Positions 25,570 through 36,332 of a stretch of 64,000 nucleotides of DNA are shown piece by piece; within the stretch, counting starts at the first letter, position 1; the number at the start of each line of letters is the position of its first letter. The stretch spans positions 62,001 through 126,000 of the forward strand of contig DATBGE010000082.1 of the NCBI GenBank assembly GCA_036558125.1, written 5' to 3'. Position numbers and translations under genes: made by a program. This DNA comes from DATBGE01 sp036558125. Lineage in GTDB: Bacteria; Gemmatimonadota; Gemmatimonadetes; Gemmatimonadales; GWC2-71-9. A model generated the notes under the pieces. The model worked only from the letters and a program-made list of their open reading frames with translations. It was not told where the DNA came from and ran no database searches.

Positions 25570-26217
25570 GTGAAGCTCATCACCAAGCCGATCGAGCGGG
25601 TGTTTTACGGCGTGACCAGACCGGTAGTGGACGGCCTGATCCGGCGGGGAGTGCGGCCCAACGTGATCACCACGGTGGGCACCCTGCTTGTGGTGGCGTC
25701 ATCGGTCGCCTTTGCGATCGGCCACATTCGCCTGGGTGGGCTGCTGTATCTGGTCAGTGGAATCGTGGACACGCTGGATGGCGCGGTGGCCCGGGCCAAT
25801 GGCCAGGTGACCAAATTCGGCGCCTTCTACGATTCGACGCTGGACCGGGTGGGAGACGGGGCGACATTCATGGGGATCGCGGTCTACTACCTCATGGCGC
25901 CGCCCGACGTAGTGGTGTGGCGCGAGGGCGCGGTCATCATCTCGATGGTCGCGATGATCGCCTCGCTGATCGTGTCGTATGCCAGGGCCCGGGCCGAGGG
26001 CCTGGGCATCGATTGCAAAGTCGGAATGGTTCAGCGGGCAGAGCGTATCGTGCTGACCGGAGTCCCCACGGTGCTTTTCGGCGCGGGACCCCAAGGCCTG
26101 ATTCTCTTTGGTATCGTGACCCTGCTCGCCGTGACGTCGGTGATCACTGTAGTCCAGCGCTTCGTATATGTGTATCGGGTGACGCTGCCCGACTCTTCTG
26201 TGAAAGGACGGCCCTAG
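25570..26217 (+). CDS. CDP-alcohol phosphatidyltransferase, phosphatidylinositol-phosphate-synthase-like
   Basis: The 215-residue membrane protein has the CDP-OH-P motif DG-x2-AR-x8-G-x3-D-x3-D at DGAVARANGQVTKFGAFYDS and following residues, plus five or six helices. It joins a CDP-diacylglycerol-type lipid to an alcohol. The next gene makes inositol 3-phosphate and overlaps it by one base, so inositol phosphate is the probable acceptor, as in actinobacterial PIP synthase. A TTG at 25507 would add 21 residues. The GTG at 25570 is preferred because AGGTGG precedes it by about 8 bp and it begins VKLITKPIERVFYG, like family members. Confidence 0.85.
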   Translation: MKLITKPIERVFYGVTRPVVDGLIRRGVRPNVITTVGTLLVVASSVAFAIGHIRLGGLLYLVSGIVDTLDGAVARANGQVTKFGAFYDSTLDRVGDGATFMGIAVYYLMAPPDVVVWREGAVIISMVAMIASLIVSYARARAEGLGIDCKVGMVQRAERIVLTGVPTVLFGAGPQGLILFGIVTLLAVTSVITVVQRFVYVYRVTLPDSSVKGRP

Positions 26218-27551
26218 TGGCGACTCCAACCTCCCGGCCGATCGCGCCTGCCAAGGGCACTCTTGGAGTCCTCTGTGTGGGTCTGGGCGCTGTCGCTACG
26301 ACCTTCATCGCCGGTGTCGAGCTGGCTCGCCGCGGCAAGGCGAAGCCGTTCGGCTCGCTGACCCAGATGGGCACCATCCGGCTCGGCAAGCGGACCGAAC
26401 ACCGGTCTCCCTTGATCAAGGACTTTGTCTCCCTCGCGCGCCTCGACGACCTCGTCTTCGGCGCCTGGGATCCGGTGCCCGACAACGCCTACGAGTCCTG
26501 TCTCCATTGCGGCGTGCTCGAGAAGCATGAGCACGTCGAGACGATCAAAGACTTCCTTCAGGGCATCAAGCCGATGCCGGCCGTCTTCGACCAGCATTAC
26601 GTGAAGCGGCTCGAGGGCAAGAACGTAAAGAGCGGCAAGAACAAGAAGGAGCTGGCCGAGGCGCTGCGGAAGGATATTCGGGACTTCAAGGCGAAGAACA
26701 AGTGCGACCGGCTGGTGATGGTCTGGTGCGCCTCGACCGAGATTTTCATCGTCCCGGGGCCGGCCCACGAGTCGCTGGCGGCCTTCGAGAAGGCGATGGA
26801 GGCGAACGATCCGTCCATCGCCCCGTCGATGCTGTACGCCTATGCCGCGATCATGGAAGGCGTGCCGTTCGCGAACGGCGCCCCGAACCTGTCCTGCGAC
26901 TTCCCGGCCCTGGAGAACCTGGCCAGGGAGAAGCACGTCGCGATCGGCGGGAAGGACTTCAAGACCGGCCAGACCATGCTCAAGACCGTGCTCTCGCCGA
27001 TGTTCAAGGCGCGGATGCTCGGTGTCGCGGGCTGGTACTCGACCAACATCCTGGGCAACCGGGACGGCGAAGTGCTGGACGATCCGGAAAGCTTCAAGAC
27101 CAAGGAAGAGTCGAAGCTGGGCGTGCTGGAGTACATCCTGCAACCGCAGGTGTACCCCGACCTCTACGCCAACATGTACCACAAGGTGCGGATCAACTAC
27201 TACCCCCCGCGCGGAGACAACAAAGAGGGCTGGGACAACATTGATATCTTCGGGTGGCTCGGCTATCCGATGCAGATCAAGGTTGACTTCCTCTGCCGCG
27301 ATTCCATCCTCGCGGCACCCTTGGTCCTGGACCTCGCGATCTTCTTCGACCTGGCCCAGCGCGCCGGTCTCTCGGGGATCCAGGAATGGCTCTCCTTCTA
27401 CTTCAAGAGCCCGCAGGCCGCCCCGGGTCTGTACCCCGAGCACGATCTCTTCATCCAGCTGACCAAGCTCAAGAACACGCTGCGCTGGATGATGGGCGAG
27501 CCGGTGATCAGCCACCTGGGGGTCGAGTATTACGAGTACGGAGAGAAATAA
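26217..27551 (+). CDS. ino1: myo-inositol-1-phosphate synthase
   Basis: The 444-residue enzyme converts glucose 6-phosphate to inositol 3-phosphate with internal NAD. It shows the NAD-binding start GVLCVGLGAVATTFIAG, the segment GNRDGEVLDD and the active-site lysine region PMQIKVDFLCRDSILAAPL. The GTG start shares its G with the stop codon of the phosphotransferase (TAGTG), with AAGGA 9 bp upstream. The protein is of the short bacterial/archaeal type. Together with the upstream gene it gives a two-step route to an inositol phospholipid. No dephosphorylating enzyme is adjacent. Confidence 0.93.
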   Translation: MATPTSRPIAPAKGTLGVLCVGLGAVATTFIAGVELARRGKAKPFGSLTQMGTIRLGKRTEHRSPLIKDFVSLARLDDLVFGAWDPVPDNAYESCLHCGVLEKHEHVETIKDFLQGIKPMPAVFDQHYVKRLEGKNVKSGKNKKELAEALRKDIRDFKAKNKCDRLVMVWCASTEIFIVPGPAHESLAAFEKAMEANDPSIAPSMLYAYAAIMEGVPFANGAPNLSCDFPALENLAREKHVAIGGKDFKTGQTMLKTVLSPMFKARMLGVAGWYSTNILGNRDGEVLDDPESFKTKEESKLGVLEYILQPQVYPDLYANMYHKVRINYYPPRGDNKEGWDNIDIFGWLGYPMQIKVDFLCRDSILAAPLVLDLAIFFDLAQRAGLSGIQEWLSFYFKSPQAAPGLYPEHDLFIQLTKLKNTLRWMMGEPVISHLGVEYYEYGEK

Positions 27552-27841
27552 TGAAGTACTTCCATCGCACTCATCTTCCACCTGACCAGGTCATGGCCCG
27601 GGCGACGGCGTTCTTCGGTCCGCGGCTGGCCCCGACCGATCAGGCCCAGCGGGGTCGCCGGTTCTCCGGGTCGCTGGGACAGATCGGGGTGAGCGTCCAG
27701 ATGGAGGGGGGGCACTACACGCTGGTCACAGTGGAGACCAATCAACCTGGTGAGAGTGAAGCCGATAAACTGGCCAAGCGCTTCCTCACCGTGGTGCATA
27801 GCATGGCCGATCCCGCGCACGAGCCGCGGGGGGCCTACTGA
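27551..27841 (+). CDS. small conserved-looking protein coupled to ino1
   Basis: The 96-residue cytoplasmic protein starts at an ATG that overlaps the ino1 stop (TAATG), so it is translationally coupled. Its sequence (MKYFHRTHLPPDQVMARATA, then GVSVQMEGGHYTLVTVE) predicts an alpha/beta fold of the heat-shock or activator type with no catalytic motif that I recognise. Function is unknown. Linkage suggests a role with inositol-lipid synthesis. The 119 bp that follow hold only the leader of the pyrophosphatase gene. Confidence 0.7.
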   Translation: MKYFHRTHLPPDQVMARATAFFGPRLAPTDQAQRGRRFSGSLGQIGVSVQMEGGHYTLVTVETNQPGESEADKLAKRFLTVVHSMADPAHEPRGAY

Positions 27842-27960
27842 GCAGAGCACTACAGACCGCGGATGTACGAGGTGGACGCGGGGGCGATCCGGCAGGCGAT
27901 CATCCACGCAGAGCCCCGTTCGTCCGCGGCCTTTTGTCGAACAACCCTGAGGAGACCCCG

Positions 27961-30414
<2,454 letters not shown>

Positions 30415-30432
30415 CTCGCCGCCGTTGTTGAG

Positions 30433-30502
30433 AGCCGTAAGCCATAAGCCATAGGCCTTAAGCGATGCAGCTTAGGGCTTACGGCTTATGGCTTAAGGCT
30501 TT
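30433..30502. repeat. ten in-register 7-bp repeats (AGCCATA / GGCTTA) hairpin
   Basis: Ten heptamers follow without phase change: AGCCGTA, AGCCATA, AGCCATA, GGCCTTA, AGCGATG, CAGCTTA, GGGCTTA, CGGCTTA, TGGCTTA and AGGCTTT. The first half (GCCGTAAGCCATAAGCC) pairs with the second (GGCTTATGGCTTAAGG-like). It lies between hppA and the E1-alpha gene on the same strand. The block at 61920-61982 uses the same unit. Confidence 0.92.
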
Positions 30503-30538
30503 CGAGGACACCGCTGGGGCCATAAGTTACCACCTCGC

Positions 30539-31591
30539 ATGTCCGCCACCGCACCTCCCGCCGCTCCATCCCAGGCCGTGATTTCTGGTCTGACCCGTGC
30601 CCAGTTGCACGAGTTGTACTACTGGATGCGGCTCACCCGCTCGCTCGAGGAGCGGCTGGTCAATCTGTACCGGCAGACCAAGGTGATCGGCGGCCTTTTC
30701 CGTTCGCTCGGCCAGGAAGCCGATGCGGTCGGCAGCGCGTACGCTCTCGATCGCAGCAAGGGAGACATTCTCTCTCCCTTGATCCGCAATCTTGGCTCGA
30801 TGCTGGTGCAGGGCGCCACTCCGCTCGAAGTGCTCCGACAGTACATGGCCAAGGCCCAGAGTCCCACGGCCGGCCGCGAGCTGAACATCCATTTCAATGA
30901 TCTCACCCGCGGCTTCATCGGCCAGATTTCCCATCTCGGGGATATGGTCCCGGTCATGGCGGGCGTCGCACTGCACTTCAAGATGGCGAAGCAGCCGCGC
31001 GTCGGTCTGGTCTATGTGGGAGACGGGGCGATGAGCACCGGTGCCTTCCATGAAGGGATCAACTTCGCCGCGGTGCAACGGCTGCCACTGGTGGTCGTGA
31101 GCGAGAATAACGGCTACGCGTACAGCACCCCGATGCGTCTGCAGACCGCGGTGAAGAGTCTGGCTGATCGGGCCGTCGCCTACGGTGTCCCCGGAGTAAC
31201 GGCAGATGGAAACGATGTACTGGAGGTCTACCAGGTGACCCGGACGGCGGTGGATCGCGCTCGCGCCGGTGAAGGTGTCACCCTGATCGAGCTGATGACC
31301 TATCGTCGCAAGGGCCACGCGGAGCACGACAACCAGTCCTACGTGCCGCCCGGAGAGATCGAGGCCTGGGAGCGGAATGATCCCATCGACCGGTATGTCC
31401 GGCGCCTTACCGAAAGCGGCTGGGCGTCGCGTGAGGAGCTTGGGGAGATCGACGCGAAAATCGAGAAGGAGCTCGACGCGGCGATCGCGCTCTGCGAAAA
31501 CGAACCGCTGCCCGATCCATCCACCGCTTTGACTCACGTCTACGAGAACCACCAGATCGAACCGCACTGGTACCGGGGGCTCGATGCCTGA
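30539..31591 (+). CDS. pdhA: 2-oxoacid dehydrogenase E1 component, alpha subunit
   Basis: The 350-residue subunit binds thiamine diphosphate through the GDG-x-N motif (GDGAMSTGAFHEGINFAAV, then SENNGYAYSTP). It decarboxylates pyruvate or a branched-chain 2-oxoacid together with the beta subunit, whose gene overlaps it by 8 bp. The GHAEHDNQSY segment around the phosphorylation-loop region is typical of bacterial PDH/BCKDH alpha subunits. The acid used (pyruvate or branched chain) cannot be fixed by sequence alone. E3 is not encoded in the window. Confidence 0.93.
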   Translation: MSATAPPAAPSQAVISGLTRAQLHELYYWMRLTRSLEERLVNLYRQTKVIGGLFRSLGQEADAVGSAYALDRSKGDILSPLIRNLGSMLVQGATPLEVLRQYMAKAQSPTAGRELNIHFNDLTRGFIGQISHLGDMVPVMAGVALHFKMAKQPRVGLVYVGDGAMSTGAFHEGINFAAVQRLPLVVVSENNGYAYSTPMRLQTAVKSLADRAVAYGVPGVTADGNDVLEVYQVTRTAVDRARAGEGVTLIELMTYRRKGHAEHDNQSYVPPGEIEAWERNDPIDRYVRRLTESGWASREELGEIDAKIEKELDAAIALCENEPLPDPSTALTHVYENHQIEPHWYRGLDA

Positions 31592-32564
31592 AGTCACCTA
31601 TCTCGAGGCGCTCCGCCAGGGACTCTGGGAGGAAATGGAGCGGGACGAGCGGGTCTTCATCCTCGGCGAAGATGTTGGCGCCTACGGCGGCGCCTTCAAG
31701 GTGACCGAAGGATTCCAGGCCAGGTTCGGCGCAGGGCGGGTGATCGATACCCCGATCTCCGAGGCCGCGATCGTCGGTGCCGCCGCGGGCGCTGCACACA
31801 TGGGGATGAGGCCGGTGTGCGAGATGCAGTTCATCGACTTCATCTCCTGCGCCTACGACATGCTGACCAATTACGTCGCGACCGCGCGCTACCGCGCCAA
31901 TCTCGCGACGCCTATCGTGGTACGCGGCCCATCCGGTGGTTACGTGCGAGGGGGACCGTTCCACTCCCAGAATCCGGAAGCAGCCTTCCTGCACACTCCC
32001 GGACTCAAGATCGTCTGCCCCGCCACGGCGCGCGATGCGAAGGGCCTGATCAAGTCCGCGATCCGGGACGACGATCCGGTGCTCTACTTCGAGCACAAGT
32101 ATCTCTACCGGCGCATCAAGGAAGACCTCCCGGCGGGGGAGGAGATTCTGACTCCGATTGGCCAGGCGCGCATCGCGAGGGAAGGGAAGCATCTTTCGGT
32201 CATCACCTGGTCGGCCATGGTCTTCAAGGCGCTGGAAGCCGCCGAGCGGCTGTCCCGCGAGGACGGTCTGGAGCTCGAAGTCCTCGACCTGAGGTCTCTC
32301 CTCCCGATGGATGATGAAGCGATCGCGGCAACGGTGAAGAAGACCAACCGGGTGCTGATCGCTCACGAGGATACCAGGACCGGCGGGGTCGCGGGAGAGA
32401 TTACGGCTCGGATCAACGAGCTGGCGTTCGAATGGCTCGACGCGCCGGTTCGCCGAGTCTGCGCTCACGACGTCCCGTTGCCTTATGCGCCGACTCTGGA
32501 AGATTTCGTGCTGCCCCAGGTGGACGATCTGGTGGCGGCGTCCCGGTGGTTGGCGAGGTACTAA
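31584..32564 (+). CDS. pdhB: 2-oxoacid dehydrogenase E1 component, beta subunit
   Basis: The 326-residue subunit has the transketolase pyrimidine-binding motif LGEDVGAYGGAFKVT, the segment RGPSGGYVRGGPFHSQNPEA and a C-terminal transketolase domain (VLIAHEDTRTGGVAGEI). With the alpha subunit it forms the alpha2-beta2 E1. Its start lies inside the end of the alpha gene, which ensures equal synthesis. An 8-bp repeat pair separates it from the E2 gene. Confidence 0.94.
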   Translation: MPEVTYLEALRQGLWEEMERDERVFILGEDVGAYGGAFKVTEGFQARFGAGRVIDTPISEAAIVGAAAGAAHMGMRPVCEMQFIDFISCAYDMLTNYVATARYRANLATPIVVRGPSGGYVRGGPFHSQNPEAAFLHTPGLKIVCPATARDAKGLIKSAIRDDDPVLYFEHKYLYRRIKEDLPAGEEILTPIGQARIAREGKHLSVITWSAMVFKALEAAERLSREDGLELEVLDLRSLLPMDDEAIAATVKKTNRVLIAHEDTRTGGVAGEITARINELAFEWLDAPVRRVCAHDVPLPYAPTLEDFVLPQVDDLVAASRWLARY

Positions 32565-32698
32565 GGCGGGAAGGCGGAAGGGCGGAAGCGCGGGAGGTAG
32601 TTAGACTGCTAGAGCAGAAGGGTAGCTATTTTTCTGGTGGTCTAGTCTGGAGCTCGGATGGGAATTCCCGCCCTCCCGCCCTCCCGCCTGTCCGCCTG
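32563..32698. repeat. two facing 8-bp repeat arrays (AAGGCGGG / CCCGCCCT)
   Basis: Four octamers AAGGCGGG, AAGGCGGA, AGGGCGGA and AGCGCGGG (32563-32594) face CCCGCCCT, CCCGCCCT, CCCGCCTG and TCCGCCTG (32667-32698) across a 72-bp loop. The left array begins inside the stop codon of the E1-beta gene and the right one ends 14 bp before the E2 start. The period is 8 here, not 7. Confidence 0.87.
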
Positions 32699-32712
32699 AC
32701 AAGGATCTGATC

Positions 32713-34107
32713 ATGGCACGCATCGACGTCATCATGCCCCAGATGGGCGAATCCATCGCCGAGGGCACTCTCTCCCGCTGGATGAAGAAGGTGGGGGAAG
32801 AGGTAAAGCGCGACGAACCGATCTTCGAGATCTCCACCGACAAGGTGGATGCGGAGATTCCCGCTCCGGGTGCCGGCGTGCTCGCCGAAATCCTGGTCAC
32901 CGAGGGTCAGACGGTTCCAGTGCAGACTGTGGTCGCGCGAATTGAGACCGAAAAAGGCGCGGCAACCTCGGTCAAGGCGGACGAGCCGGTCAAGGCGGTC
33001 GAGTCGGTCGCCGCTCAGCCTGCCAGGCCGGCTGCCCCGTCCGCCCCGCCCGCCCCACCCGTCTCGACTGCCCCGCCGGCACCTCGACCCGCGCCTTCGG
33101 CTCCTCCCGCCGCGCCCGCCGTGTCCGTCACGACTGGGAACGGCCCCGAAACCGCGGAGGATCGGTTGCGGCGGAAGTCCACTCCGCTGGTCCGGAAGAT
33201 CGCGGCCGAGCACAACATCGATATCGCGTCCGTCCAAGGCACCGGCCACGCCGGCCGGGTCACCAAGGAAGACATCCTCGGCTTCATCGAATCGGGTGCT
33301 CCGGCTCCGCAGCGCGCCCCGGCCTCGATCGCGCCGCCGCCTGCTGCTCCCGCTGTTGCCGCCGTTCCCGTCCCTCCCGCCGCTCCCGGCGTCGAGCCGT
33401 GGGAAGGCGATCGAGTGGAGCCGTGGTCCCGCATCCGTAAGCTCACCGCTGATCACATGGTGATGTCGCGGCGCGTGTCGGCGCACGTCAACAGCCTGTT
33501 CGAGATCGACTATACCGCGGTCGGGCAGATTCGAGCAAAGAAGAAGAAGGAATACGCCGAGCGCGGAGTGAACCTGACCTTCCTGGCCTTCATCACCAAG
33601 GCGGTGGCCGAAAACCTCCGCAAGCATCCGGTGGTCAACGCCGCGGTGTCCAACGAGGCCACGATTTTCCGCCGGGACATCAACATCGGCATCGCCGTGG
33701 CGCTGGATTGGGGTCTGATCGTCCCGGTGATCAAGCACGCCGACGAGCTTTCATTGCTGGGCATCGCGCGCGCCATCAACGAGCTGGGCGAGCGGGCCCG
33801 GACCAGGAAGCTGAATCCCGACGACGTCCAGCGCGGGACCTTCACCATTACGAATCCTGGCGGATTCGGCTCCTATGCCGGTACGCCGATCATCAATCAG
33901 CCCCAGGTGGCGATCCTTGGGGTGGGCGCCATCGAGAAGCGGCCGTCGGTGGTGACTCTCGCCGACGGCACCGAGTCGATCGGCGTTCGTACGAAGGGCA
34001 TGCTGACGATGGCCTACGACCACCGGATCGTGGACGGCGCCGATGCGGACAGATTCCTGGCGGATCTGAAGCGCAGCCTGGAGAACTTCTCCGAGGACGG
34101 GGCGTAG
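32713..34107 (+). CDS. pdhC: 2-oxoacid dehydrogenase E2, dihydrolipoyl acyltransferase
   Basis: The 464-residue protein has one lipoyl domain (residues 1-78; lipoyl lysine in STDKVDAEIPAP), an Ala/Pro linker, a peripheral subunit-binding domain (about 155-195, LVRKIAAEHNIDIASVQGTG), a second Ala/Pro linker and a catalytic domain with DHRIVDGADADRF. It moves the acyl group from E1 to CoA. It is one gene after the two E1 subunits, in the usual operon order. The Pro/Ala linkers are long but normal for the family. Confidence 0.95.
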   Translation: MARIDVIMPQMGESIAEGTLSRWMKKVGEEVKRDEPIFEISTDKVDAEIPAPGAGVLAEILVTEGQTVPVQTVVARIETEKGAATSVKADEPVKAVESVAAQPARPAAPSAPPAPPVSTAPPAPRPAPSAPPAAPAVSVTTGNGPETAEDRLRRKSTPLVRKIAAEHNIDIASVQGTGHAGRVTKEDILGFIESGAPAPQRAPASIAPPPAAPAVAAVPVPPAAPGVEPWEGDRVEPWSRIRKLTADHMVMSRRVSAHVNSLFEIDYTAVGQIRAKKKKEYAERGVNLTFLAFITKAVAENLRKHPVVNAAVSNEATIFRRDINIGIAVALDWGLIVPVIKHADELSLLGIARAINELGERARTRKLNPDDVQRGTFTITNPGGFGSYAGTPIINQPQVAILGVGAIEKRPSVVTLADGTESIGVRTKGMLTMAYDHRIVDGADADRFLADLKRSLENFSEDGA

Positions 34108-34108
34108 C

Positions 34109-34456
34109 ATGGGCCGGATACTGACGGTTGCCCGTGTGACGGTGCGCCCGGAACAGGAGCGGGAGTATCTCGCAACCGTCCAGGCGCTCGCGGCGCTCGG
34201 TGCATCGCGAAGCCAGCGCATCTGGATCTTCCGTAACAGCTCGAAGCCTCACACCTACATTGAATTCAGTGAGGCTCCCAGCCGCGCCTCCCATCGGGCT
34301 CGAGCCTCCCGCACCGCCGATGAGCTGAGGCTGGAGGACAAGCTTCGCGCGCTGGCCACTTATTCTTCCGACGCGTGGGAGTTGTGGGAGGAAGTGGCAG
34401 CCTCGCAGCCGCTCGAGCCCGAGGGCTGGACCCCGGACTCCGAATCCGAAACCTGA
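34109..34456 (+). CDS. small hypothetical protein after the E2 gene
   Basis: The 115-residue protein starts one base after the E2 stop, so it is in the same operon. The first part (MGRILTVARVTVRPEQEREY, then RIWIFRNSSKPHTYIEFSEA) looks like a ferredoxin-like alpha/beta fold of the dimeric alpha-beta barrel kind. The rest is charged and helical. No catalytic motif is visible, and I cannot name a family. Confidence 0.65.
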   Translation: MGRILTVARVTVRPEQEREYLATVQALAALGASRSQRIWIFRNSSKPHTYIEFSEAPSRASHRARASRTADELRLEDKLRALATYSSDAWELWEEVAASQPLEPEGWTPDSESET

Positions 34457-34463
34457 GGAAGCC

Positions 34464-34730
34464 ATGCCCGGACGTTTGATCGTGATTGAGGGCGCCGGTT
34501 GGGAAGTCGTGCCGAGCGGCAAGGTGACGCAGTACGGCCGCGACGAGTTCGGCCTGGTCTTCAAGCGGGTCACCGGTGGCCCGCCGGAGCAACGGGTCGT
34601 GCGCTATTCTCCGCTGGGCTCGCGGATTCCTGAGGTCTCCTTCGAGGAACTTTCCGAGCATCAGTTGAAGGAGTTGTGGAACCGGTCCCAACCGGGTTGG
34701 ACCGCACCAGAGACGGGGTACCACGCCTGA
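34464..34730 (+). CDS. small hypothetical protein
   Basis: The 88-residue cytoplasmic protein begins MPGRLIVIEGAGWEVVPSGK and contains a regular beta-rich N-terminal half (YGRDEFGLVFKRV) and a helical end (SFEELSEHQLKELWNRSQ). It has GAGGAAG 5 bp before the ATG. I recognise no family. It overlaps the annotated start of the next gene, or ends at its CTG start (CTGA), which suggests coupling. Confidence 0.65.
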   Translation: MPGRLIVIEGAGWEVVPSGKVTQYGRDEFGLVFKRVTGGPPEQRVVRYSPLGSRIPEVSFEELSEHQLKELWNRSQPGWTAPETGYHA

Positions 34731-35614
34731 CCGCAGAACCAGTTTCCAGCAGGACGGTCGATCTGCACCTGCACTCGACCGCGTCGGACGGCGAGCTCGC
34801 TCCTGAAGATGTCGTCGCGCGGGCCACAGCCGCCGGCCTCTCGGCGATTGCGCTAACCGATCACGACACGCTTGACGGGGTTCCGGGGGCGATCGCCGCG
34901 GGAACGGGGCTGGGAGTGCGTGTGATCAGCGGGTGTGAGTTCTCGGTCGCGGCGTCCTGGGGCGAGATGCACGTCCTGGGGTACTTCCTTCCGCTCGACG
35001 ATCCCAGGCTTCAGGGGTTTCTTCGCCAGCGACAGAGTGATCGGCTGCAACGCGGCCGCGACATTGTCGCGAAGCTCCAGGCGATCGGCCTGACCCTTGA
35101 AATAGACGACGTTCTTATCGAGGCGGGAGCCGGCGTGATTGGACGGCCGCACGTGGCGCGAGCCCTGGTGCGGCTGGGGTACGCAACCAACCTGAACGAC
35201 GCCTTCGATCGTTACGTGGGATGGGCGCGCCCGGGCTACGTCGCCAAACGGCTGCCCGCGTTCTCCGAGGTGGCAGCGCTGGTCCACGCGGTCGGCGGGC
35301 TGGTCTCCGCCGCACATCTCAAGGACCGCGGAACCAGGACCGTCCTCTCGGGCCTGAAGCAACAGGGATTGGATGCCGTGGAGACCAGGCATCCCAGCCA
35401 CGATCCGGATACCCGATCCCGGCTCACCGACCTCGCCGCCGAGCTGGGGCTCCTCCGAACCGGCGGTAGCGACTGGCATGGGGACAATGCGACTCCGTCT
35501 CCTTACGCTGCGCTTGGATCGCAGGCGGTCCCCGGCGAATGGCTGGAAAAACTGGAAGCAGCCAGAGACGTCGAGCGGATTCACCACTCTTCCGCGGAGC
35601 AGGCATGGGTGTGA
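34676..35614 (+). CDS. PHP-domain phosphoesterase (RNase AM/TrpH-like)
   Basis: The protein of up to 312 residues has the PHP metal-binding motifs DLHLHSTASDG, LTDHDTLDG, GCEF, HVLGYF and a C-terminal GGSDWHGD. This subgroup removes 5'-phosphates or nucleotides from small RNAs and 3',5'-bisphosphonucleotides. The ATG at 34676 overlaps the upstream gene by 55 bp. A CTG at 34727 that overlaps its stop codon would fit the fold better but is a rare start. The end overlaps the next gene. Confidence 0.87.
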   Translation: MEPVPTGLDRTRDGVPRLTAEPVSSRTVDLHLHSTASDGELAPEDVVARATAAGLSAIALTDHDTLDGVPGAIAAGTGLGVRVISGCEFSVAASWGEMHVLGYFLPLDDPRLQGFLRQRQSDRLQRGRDIVAKLQAIGLTLEIDDVLIEAGAGVIGRPHVARALVRLGYATNLNDAFDRYVGWARPGYVAKRLPAFSEVAALVHAVGGLVSAAHLKDRGTRTVLSGLKQQGLDAVETRHPSHDPDTRSRLTDLAAELGLLRTGGSDWHGDNATPSPYAALGSQAVPGEWLEKLEAARDVERIHHSSAEQAWV

Positions 35615-36330
35615 GCTGGGGGTATGAGGGGAAAGTCGTGCTGGTCACCGGCGTCGGTCGCGCCGGCCAGATCGGCCATTCGGTGGCACAGGCCTTTGGA
35701 AAAGCCGGCGCACGTCTGGTCGCGACCGACCGCAACGCCGTCGGCCTCGCCGAGCGAGTGAAGGAGTTCGCCGCGCAGGGCATCGAGGCCAAGCCCGCCG
35801 CAGGGGATCTGACCGAGCCGGATGTTGCCGCGCTGACGGTAGAGACCGCGCTCAAACACTACGGCCGCCTCGATGCGGTCATCAATGTCGCCGGCGGCCT
35901 CACGACCTTCGGTCCCATAGCCAAGTACGGGGTCGATGCATTCGATCGCGAAATCTCGATCAATCTCAAGACCTCCTACCTCGTATCACGGGCGGCGGCG
36001 GAAGCCCTGAGCGCGAGCAAAGGCGCGATCGTCAACTTCGCCTCGATCGCCTATTACAGCCCGAAGGATCAGATGGCGATCTACAGCGCGGCGAAAGCCG
36101 GCGTCGCGGGCCTGACCCAGAGTCTCGCGCTGGAGTTGTGGCCTCGCGGCGTGCGGGTGAACGCGGTCGCCCCCGGAACCGTGCGCACGCCCGAAAACGT
36201 GGCCGCCCTCGGCGAACAGGCGCATTATGTCGAGGTTGACCAGATCACCTCCGCCTGCCTCTTCCTGGCTGGGTCCCTCTCGTCAGGCATCACCGGCCAC
36301 ATCCTGCCCATCACCAACGGACCGGTCTGA
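35605..36330 (+). CDS. short-chain dehydrogenase/reductase
   Basis: The 241-residue Rossmann protein has the cofactor motif TGVGRAGQIGHSVA, the NAG-like NVAGG and the catalytic Tyr-x3-Lys in YSAAKAGV, with a Ser in NFASIAYYS. It should reduce a ketone or oxidise an alcohol with NAD(P). The ATG at 35605 overlaps the upstream gene by 10 bp. A GTG at 35611 forms a GTGA overlap and is possible. It is followed by a second dehydrogenase and a Rossmann protein in tight coupling, so the three probably act together. The substrate is unknown. Confidence 0.88.
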   Translation: MGVSWGYEGKVVLVTGVGRAGQIGHSVAQAFGKAGARLVATDRNAVGLAERVKEFAAQGIEAKPAAGDLTEPDVAALTVETALKHYGRLDAVINVAGGLTTFGPIAKYGVDAFDREISINLKTSYLVSRAAAEALSASKGAIVNFASIAYYSPKDQMAIYSAAKAGVAGLTQSLALELWPRGVRVNAVAPGTVRTPENVAALGEQAHYVEVDQITSACLFLAGSLSSGITGHILPITNGPV

Positions 36331-36332
36331 GG

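Noticed and set aside
26217..27551. A longer forward frame from 25533 running through the phosphotransferase into ino1
   Set aside because: The first 228 codons of that frame are out-of-phase reading of the membrane phosphotransferase; the real ino1 start is the GTG at 26217 with AAGGA upstream.
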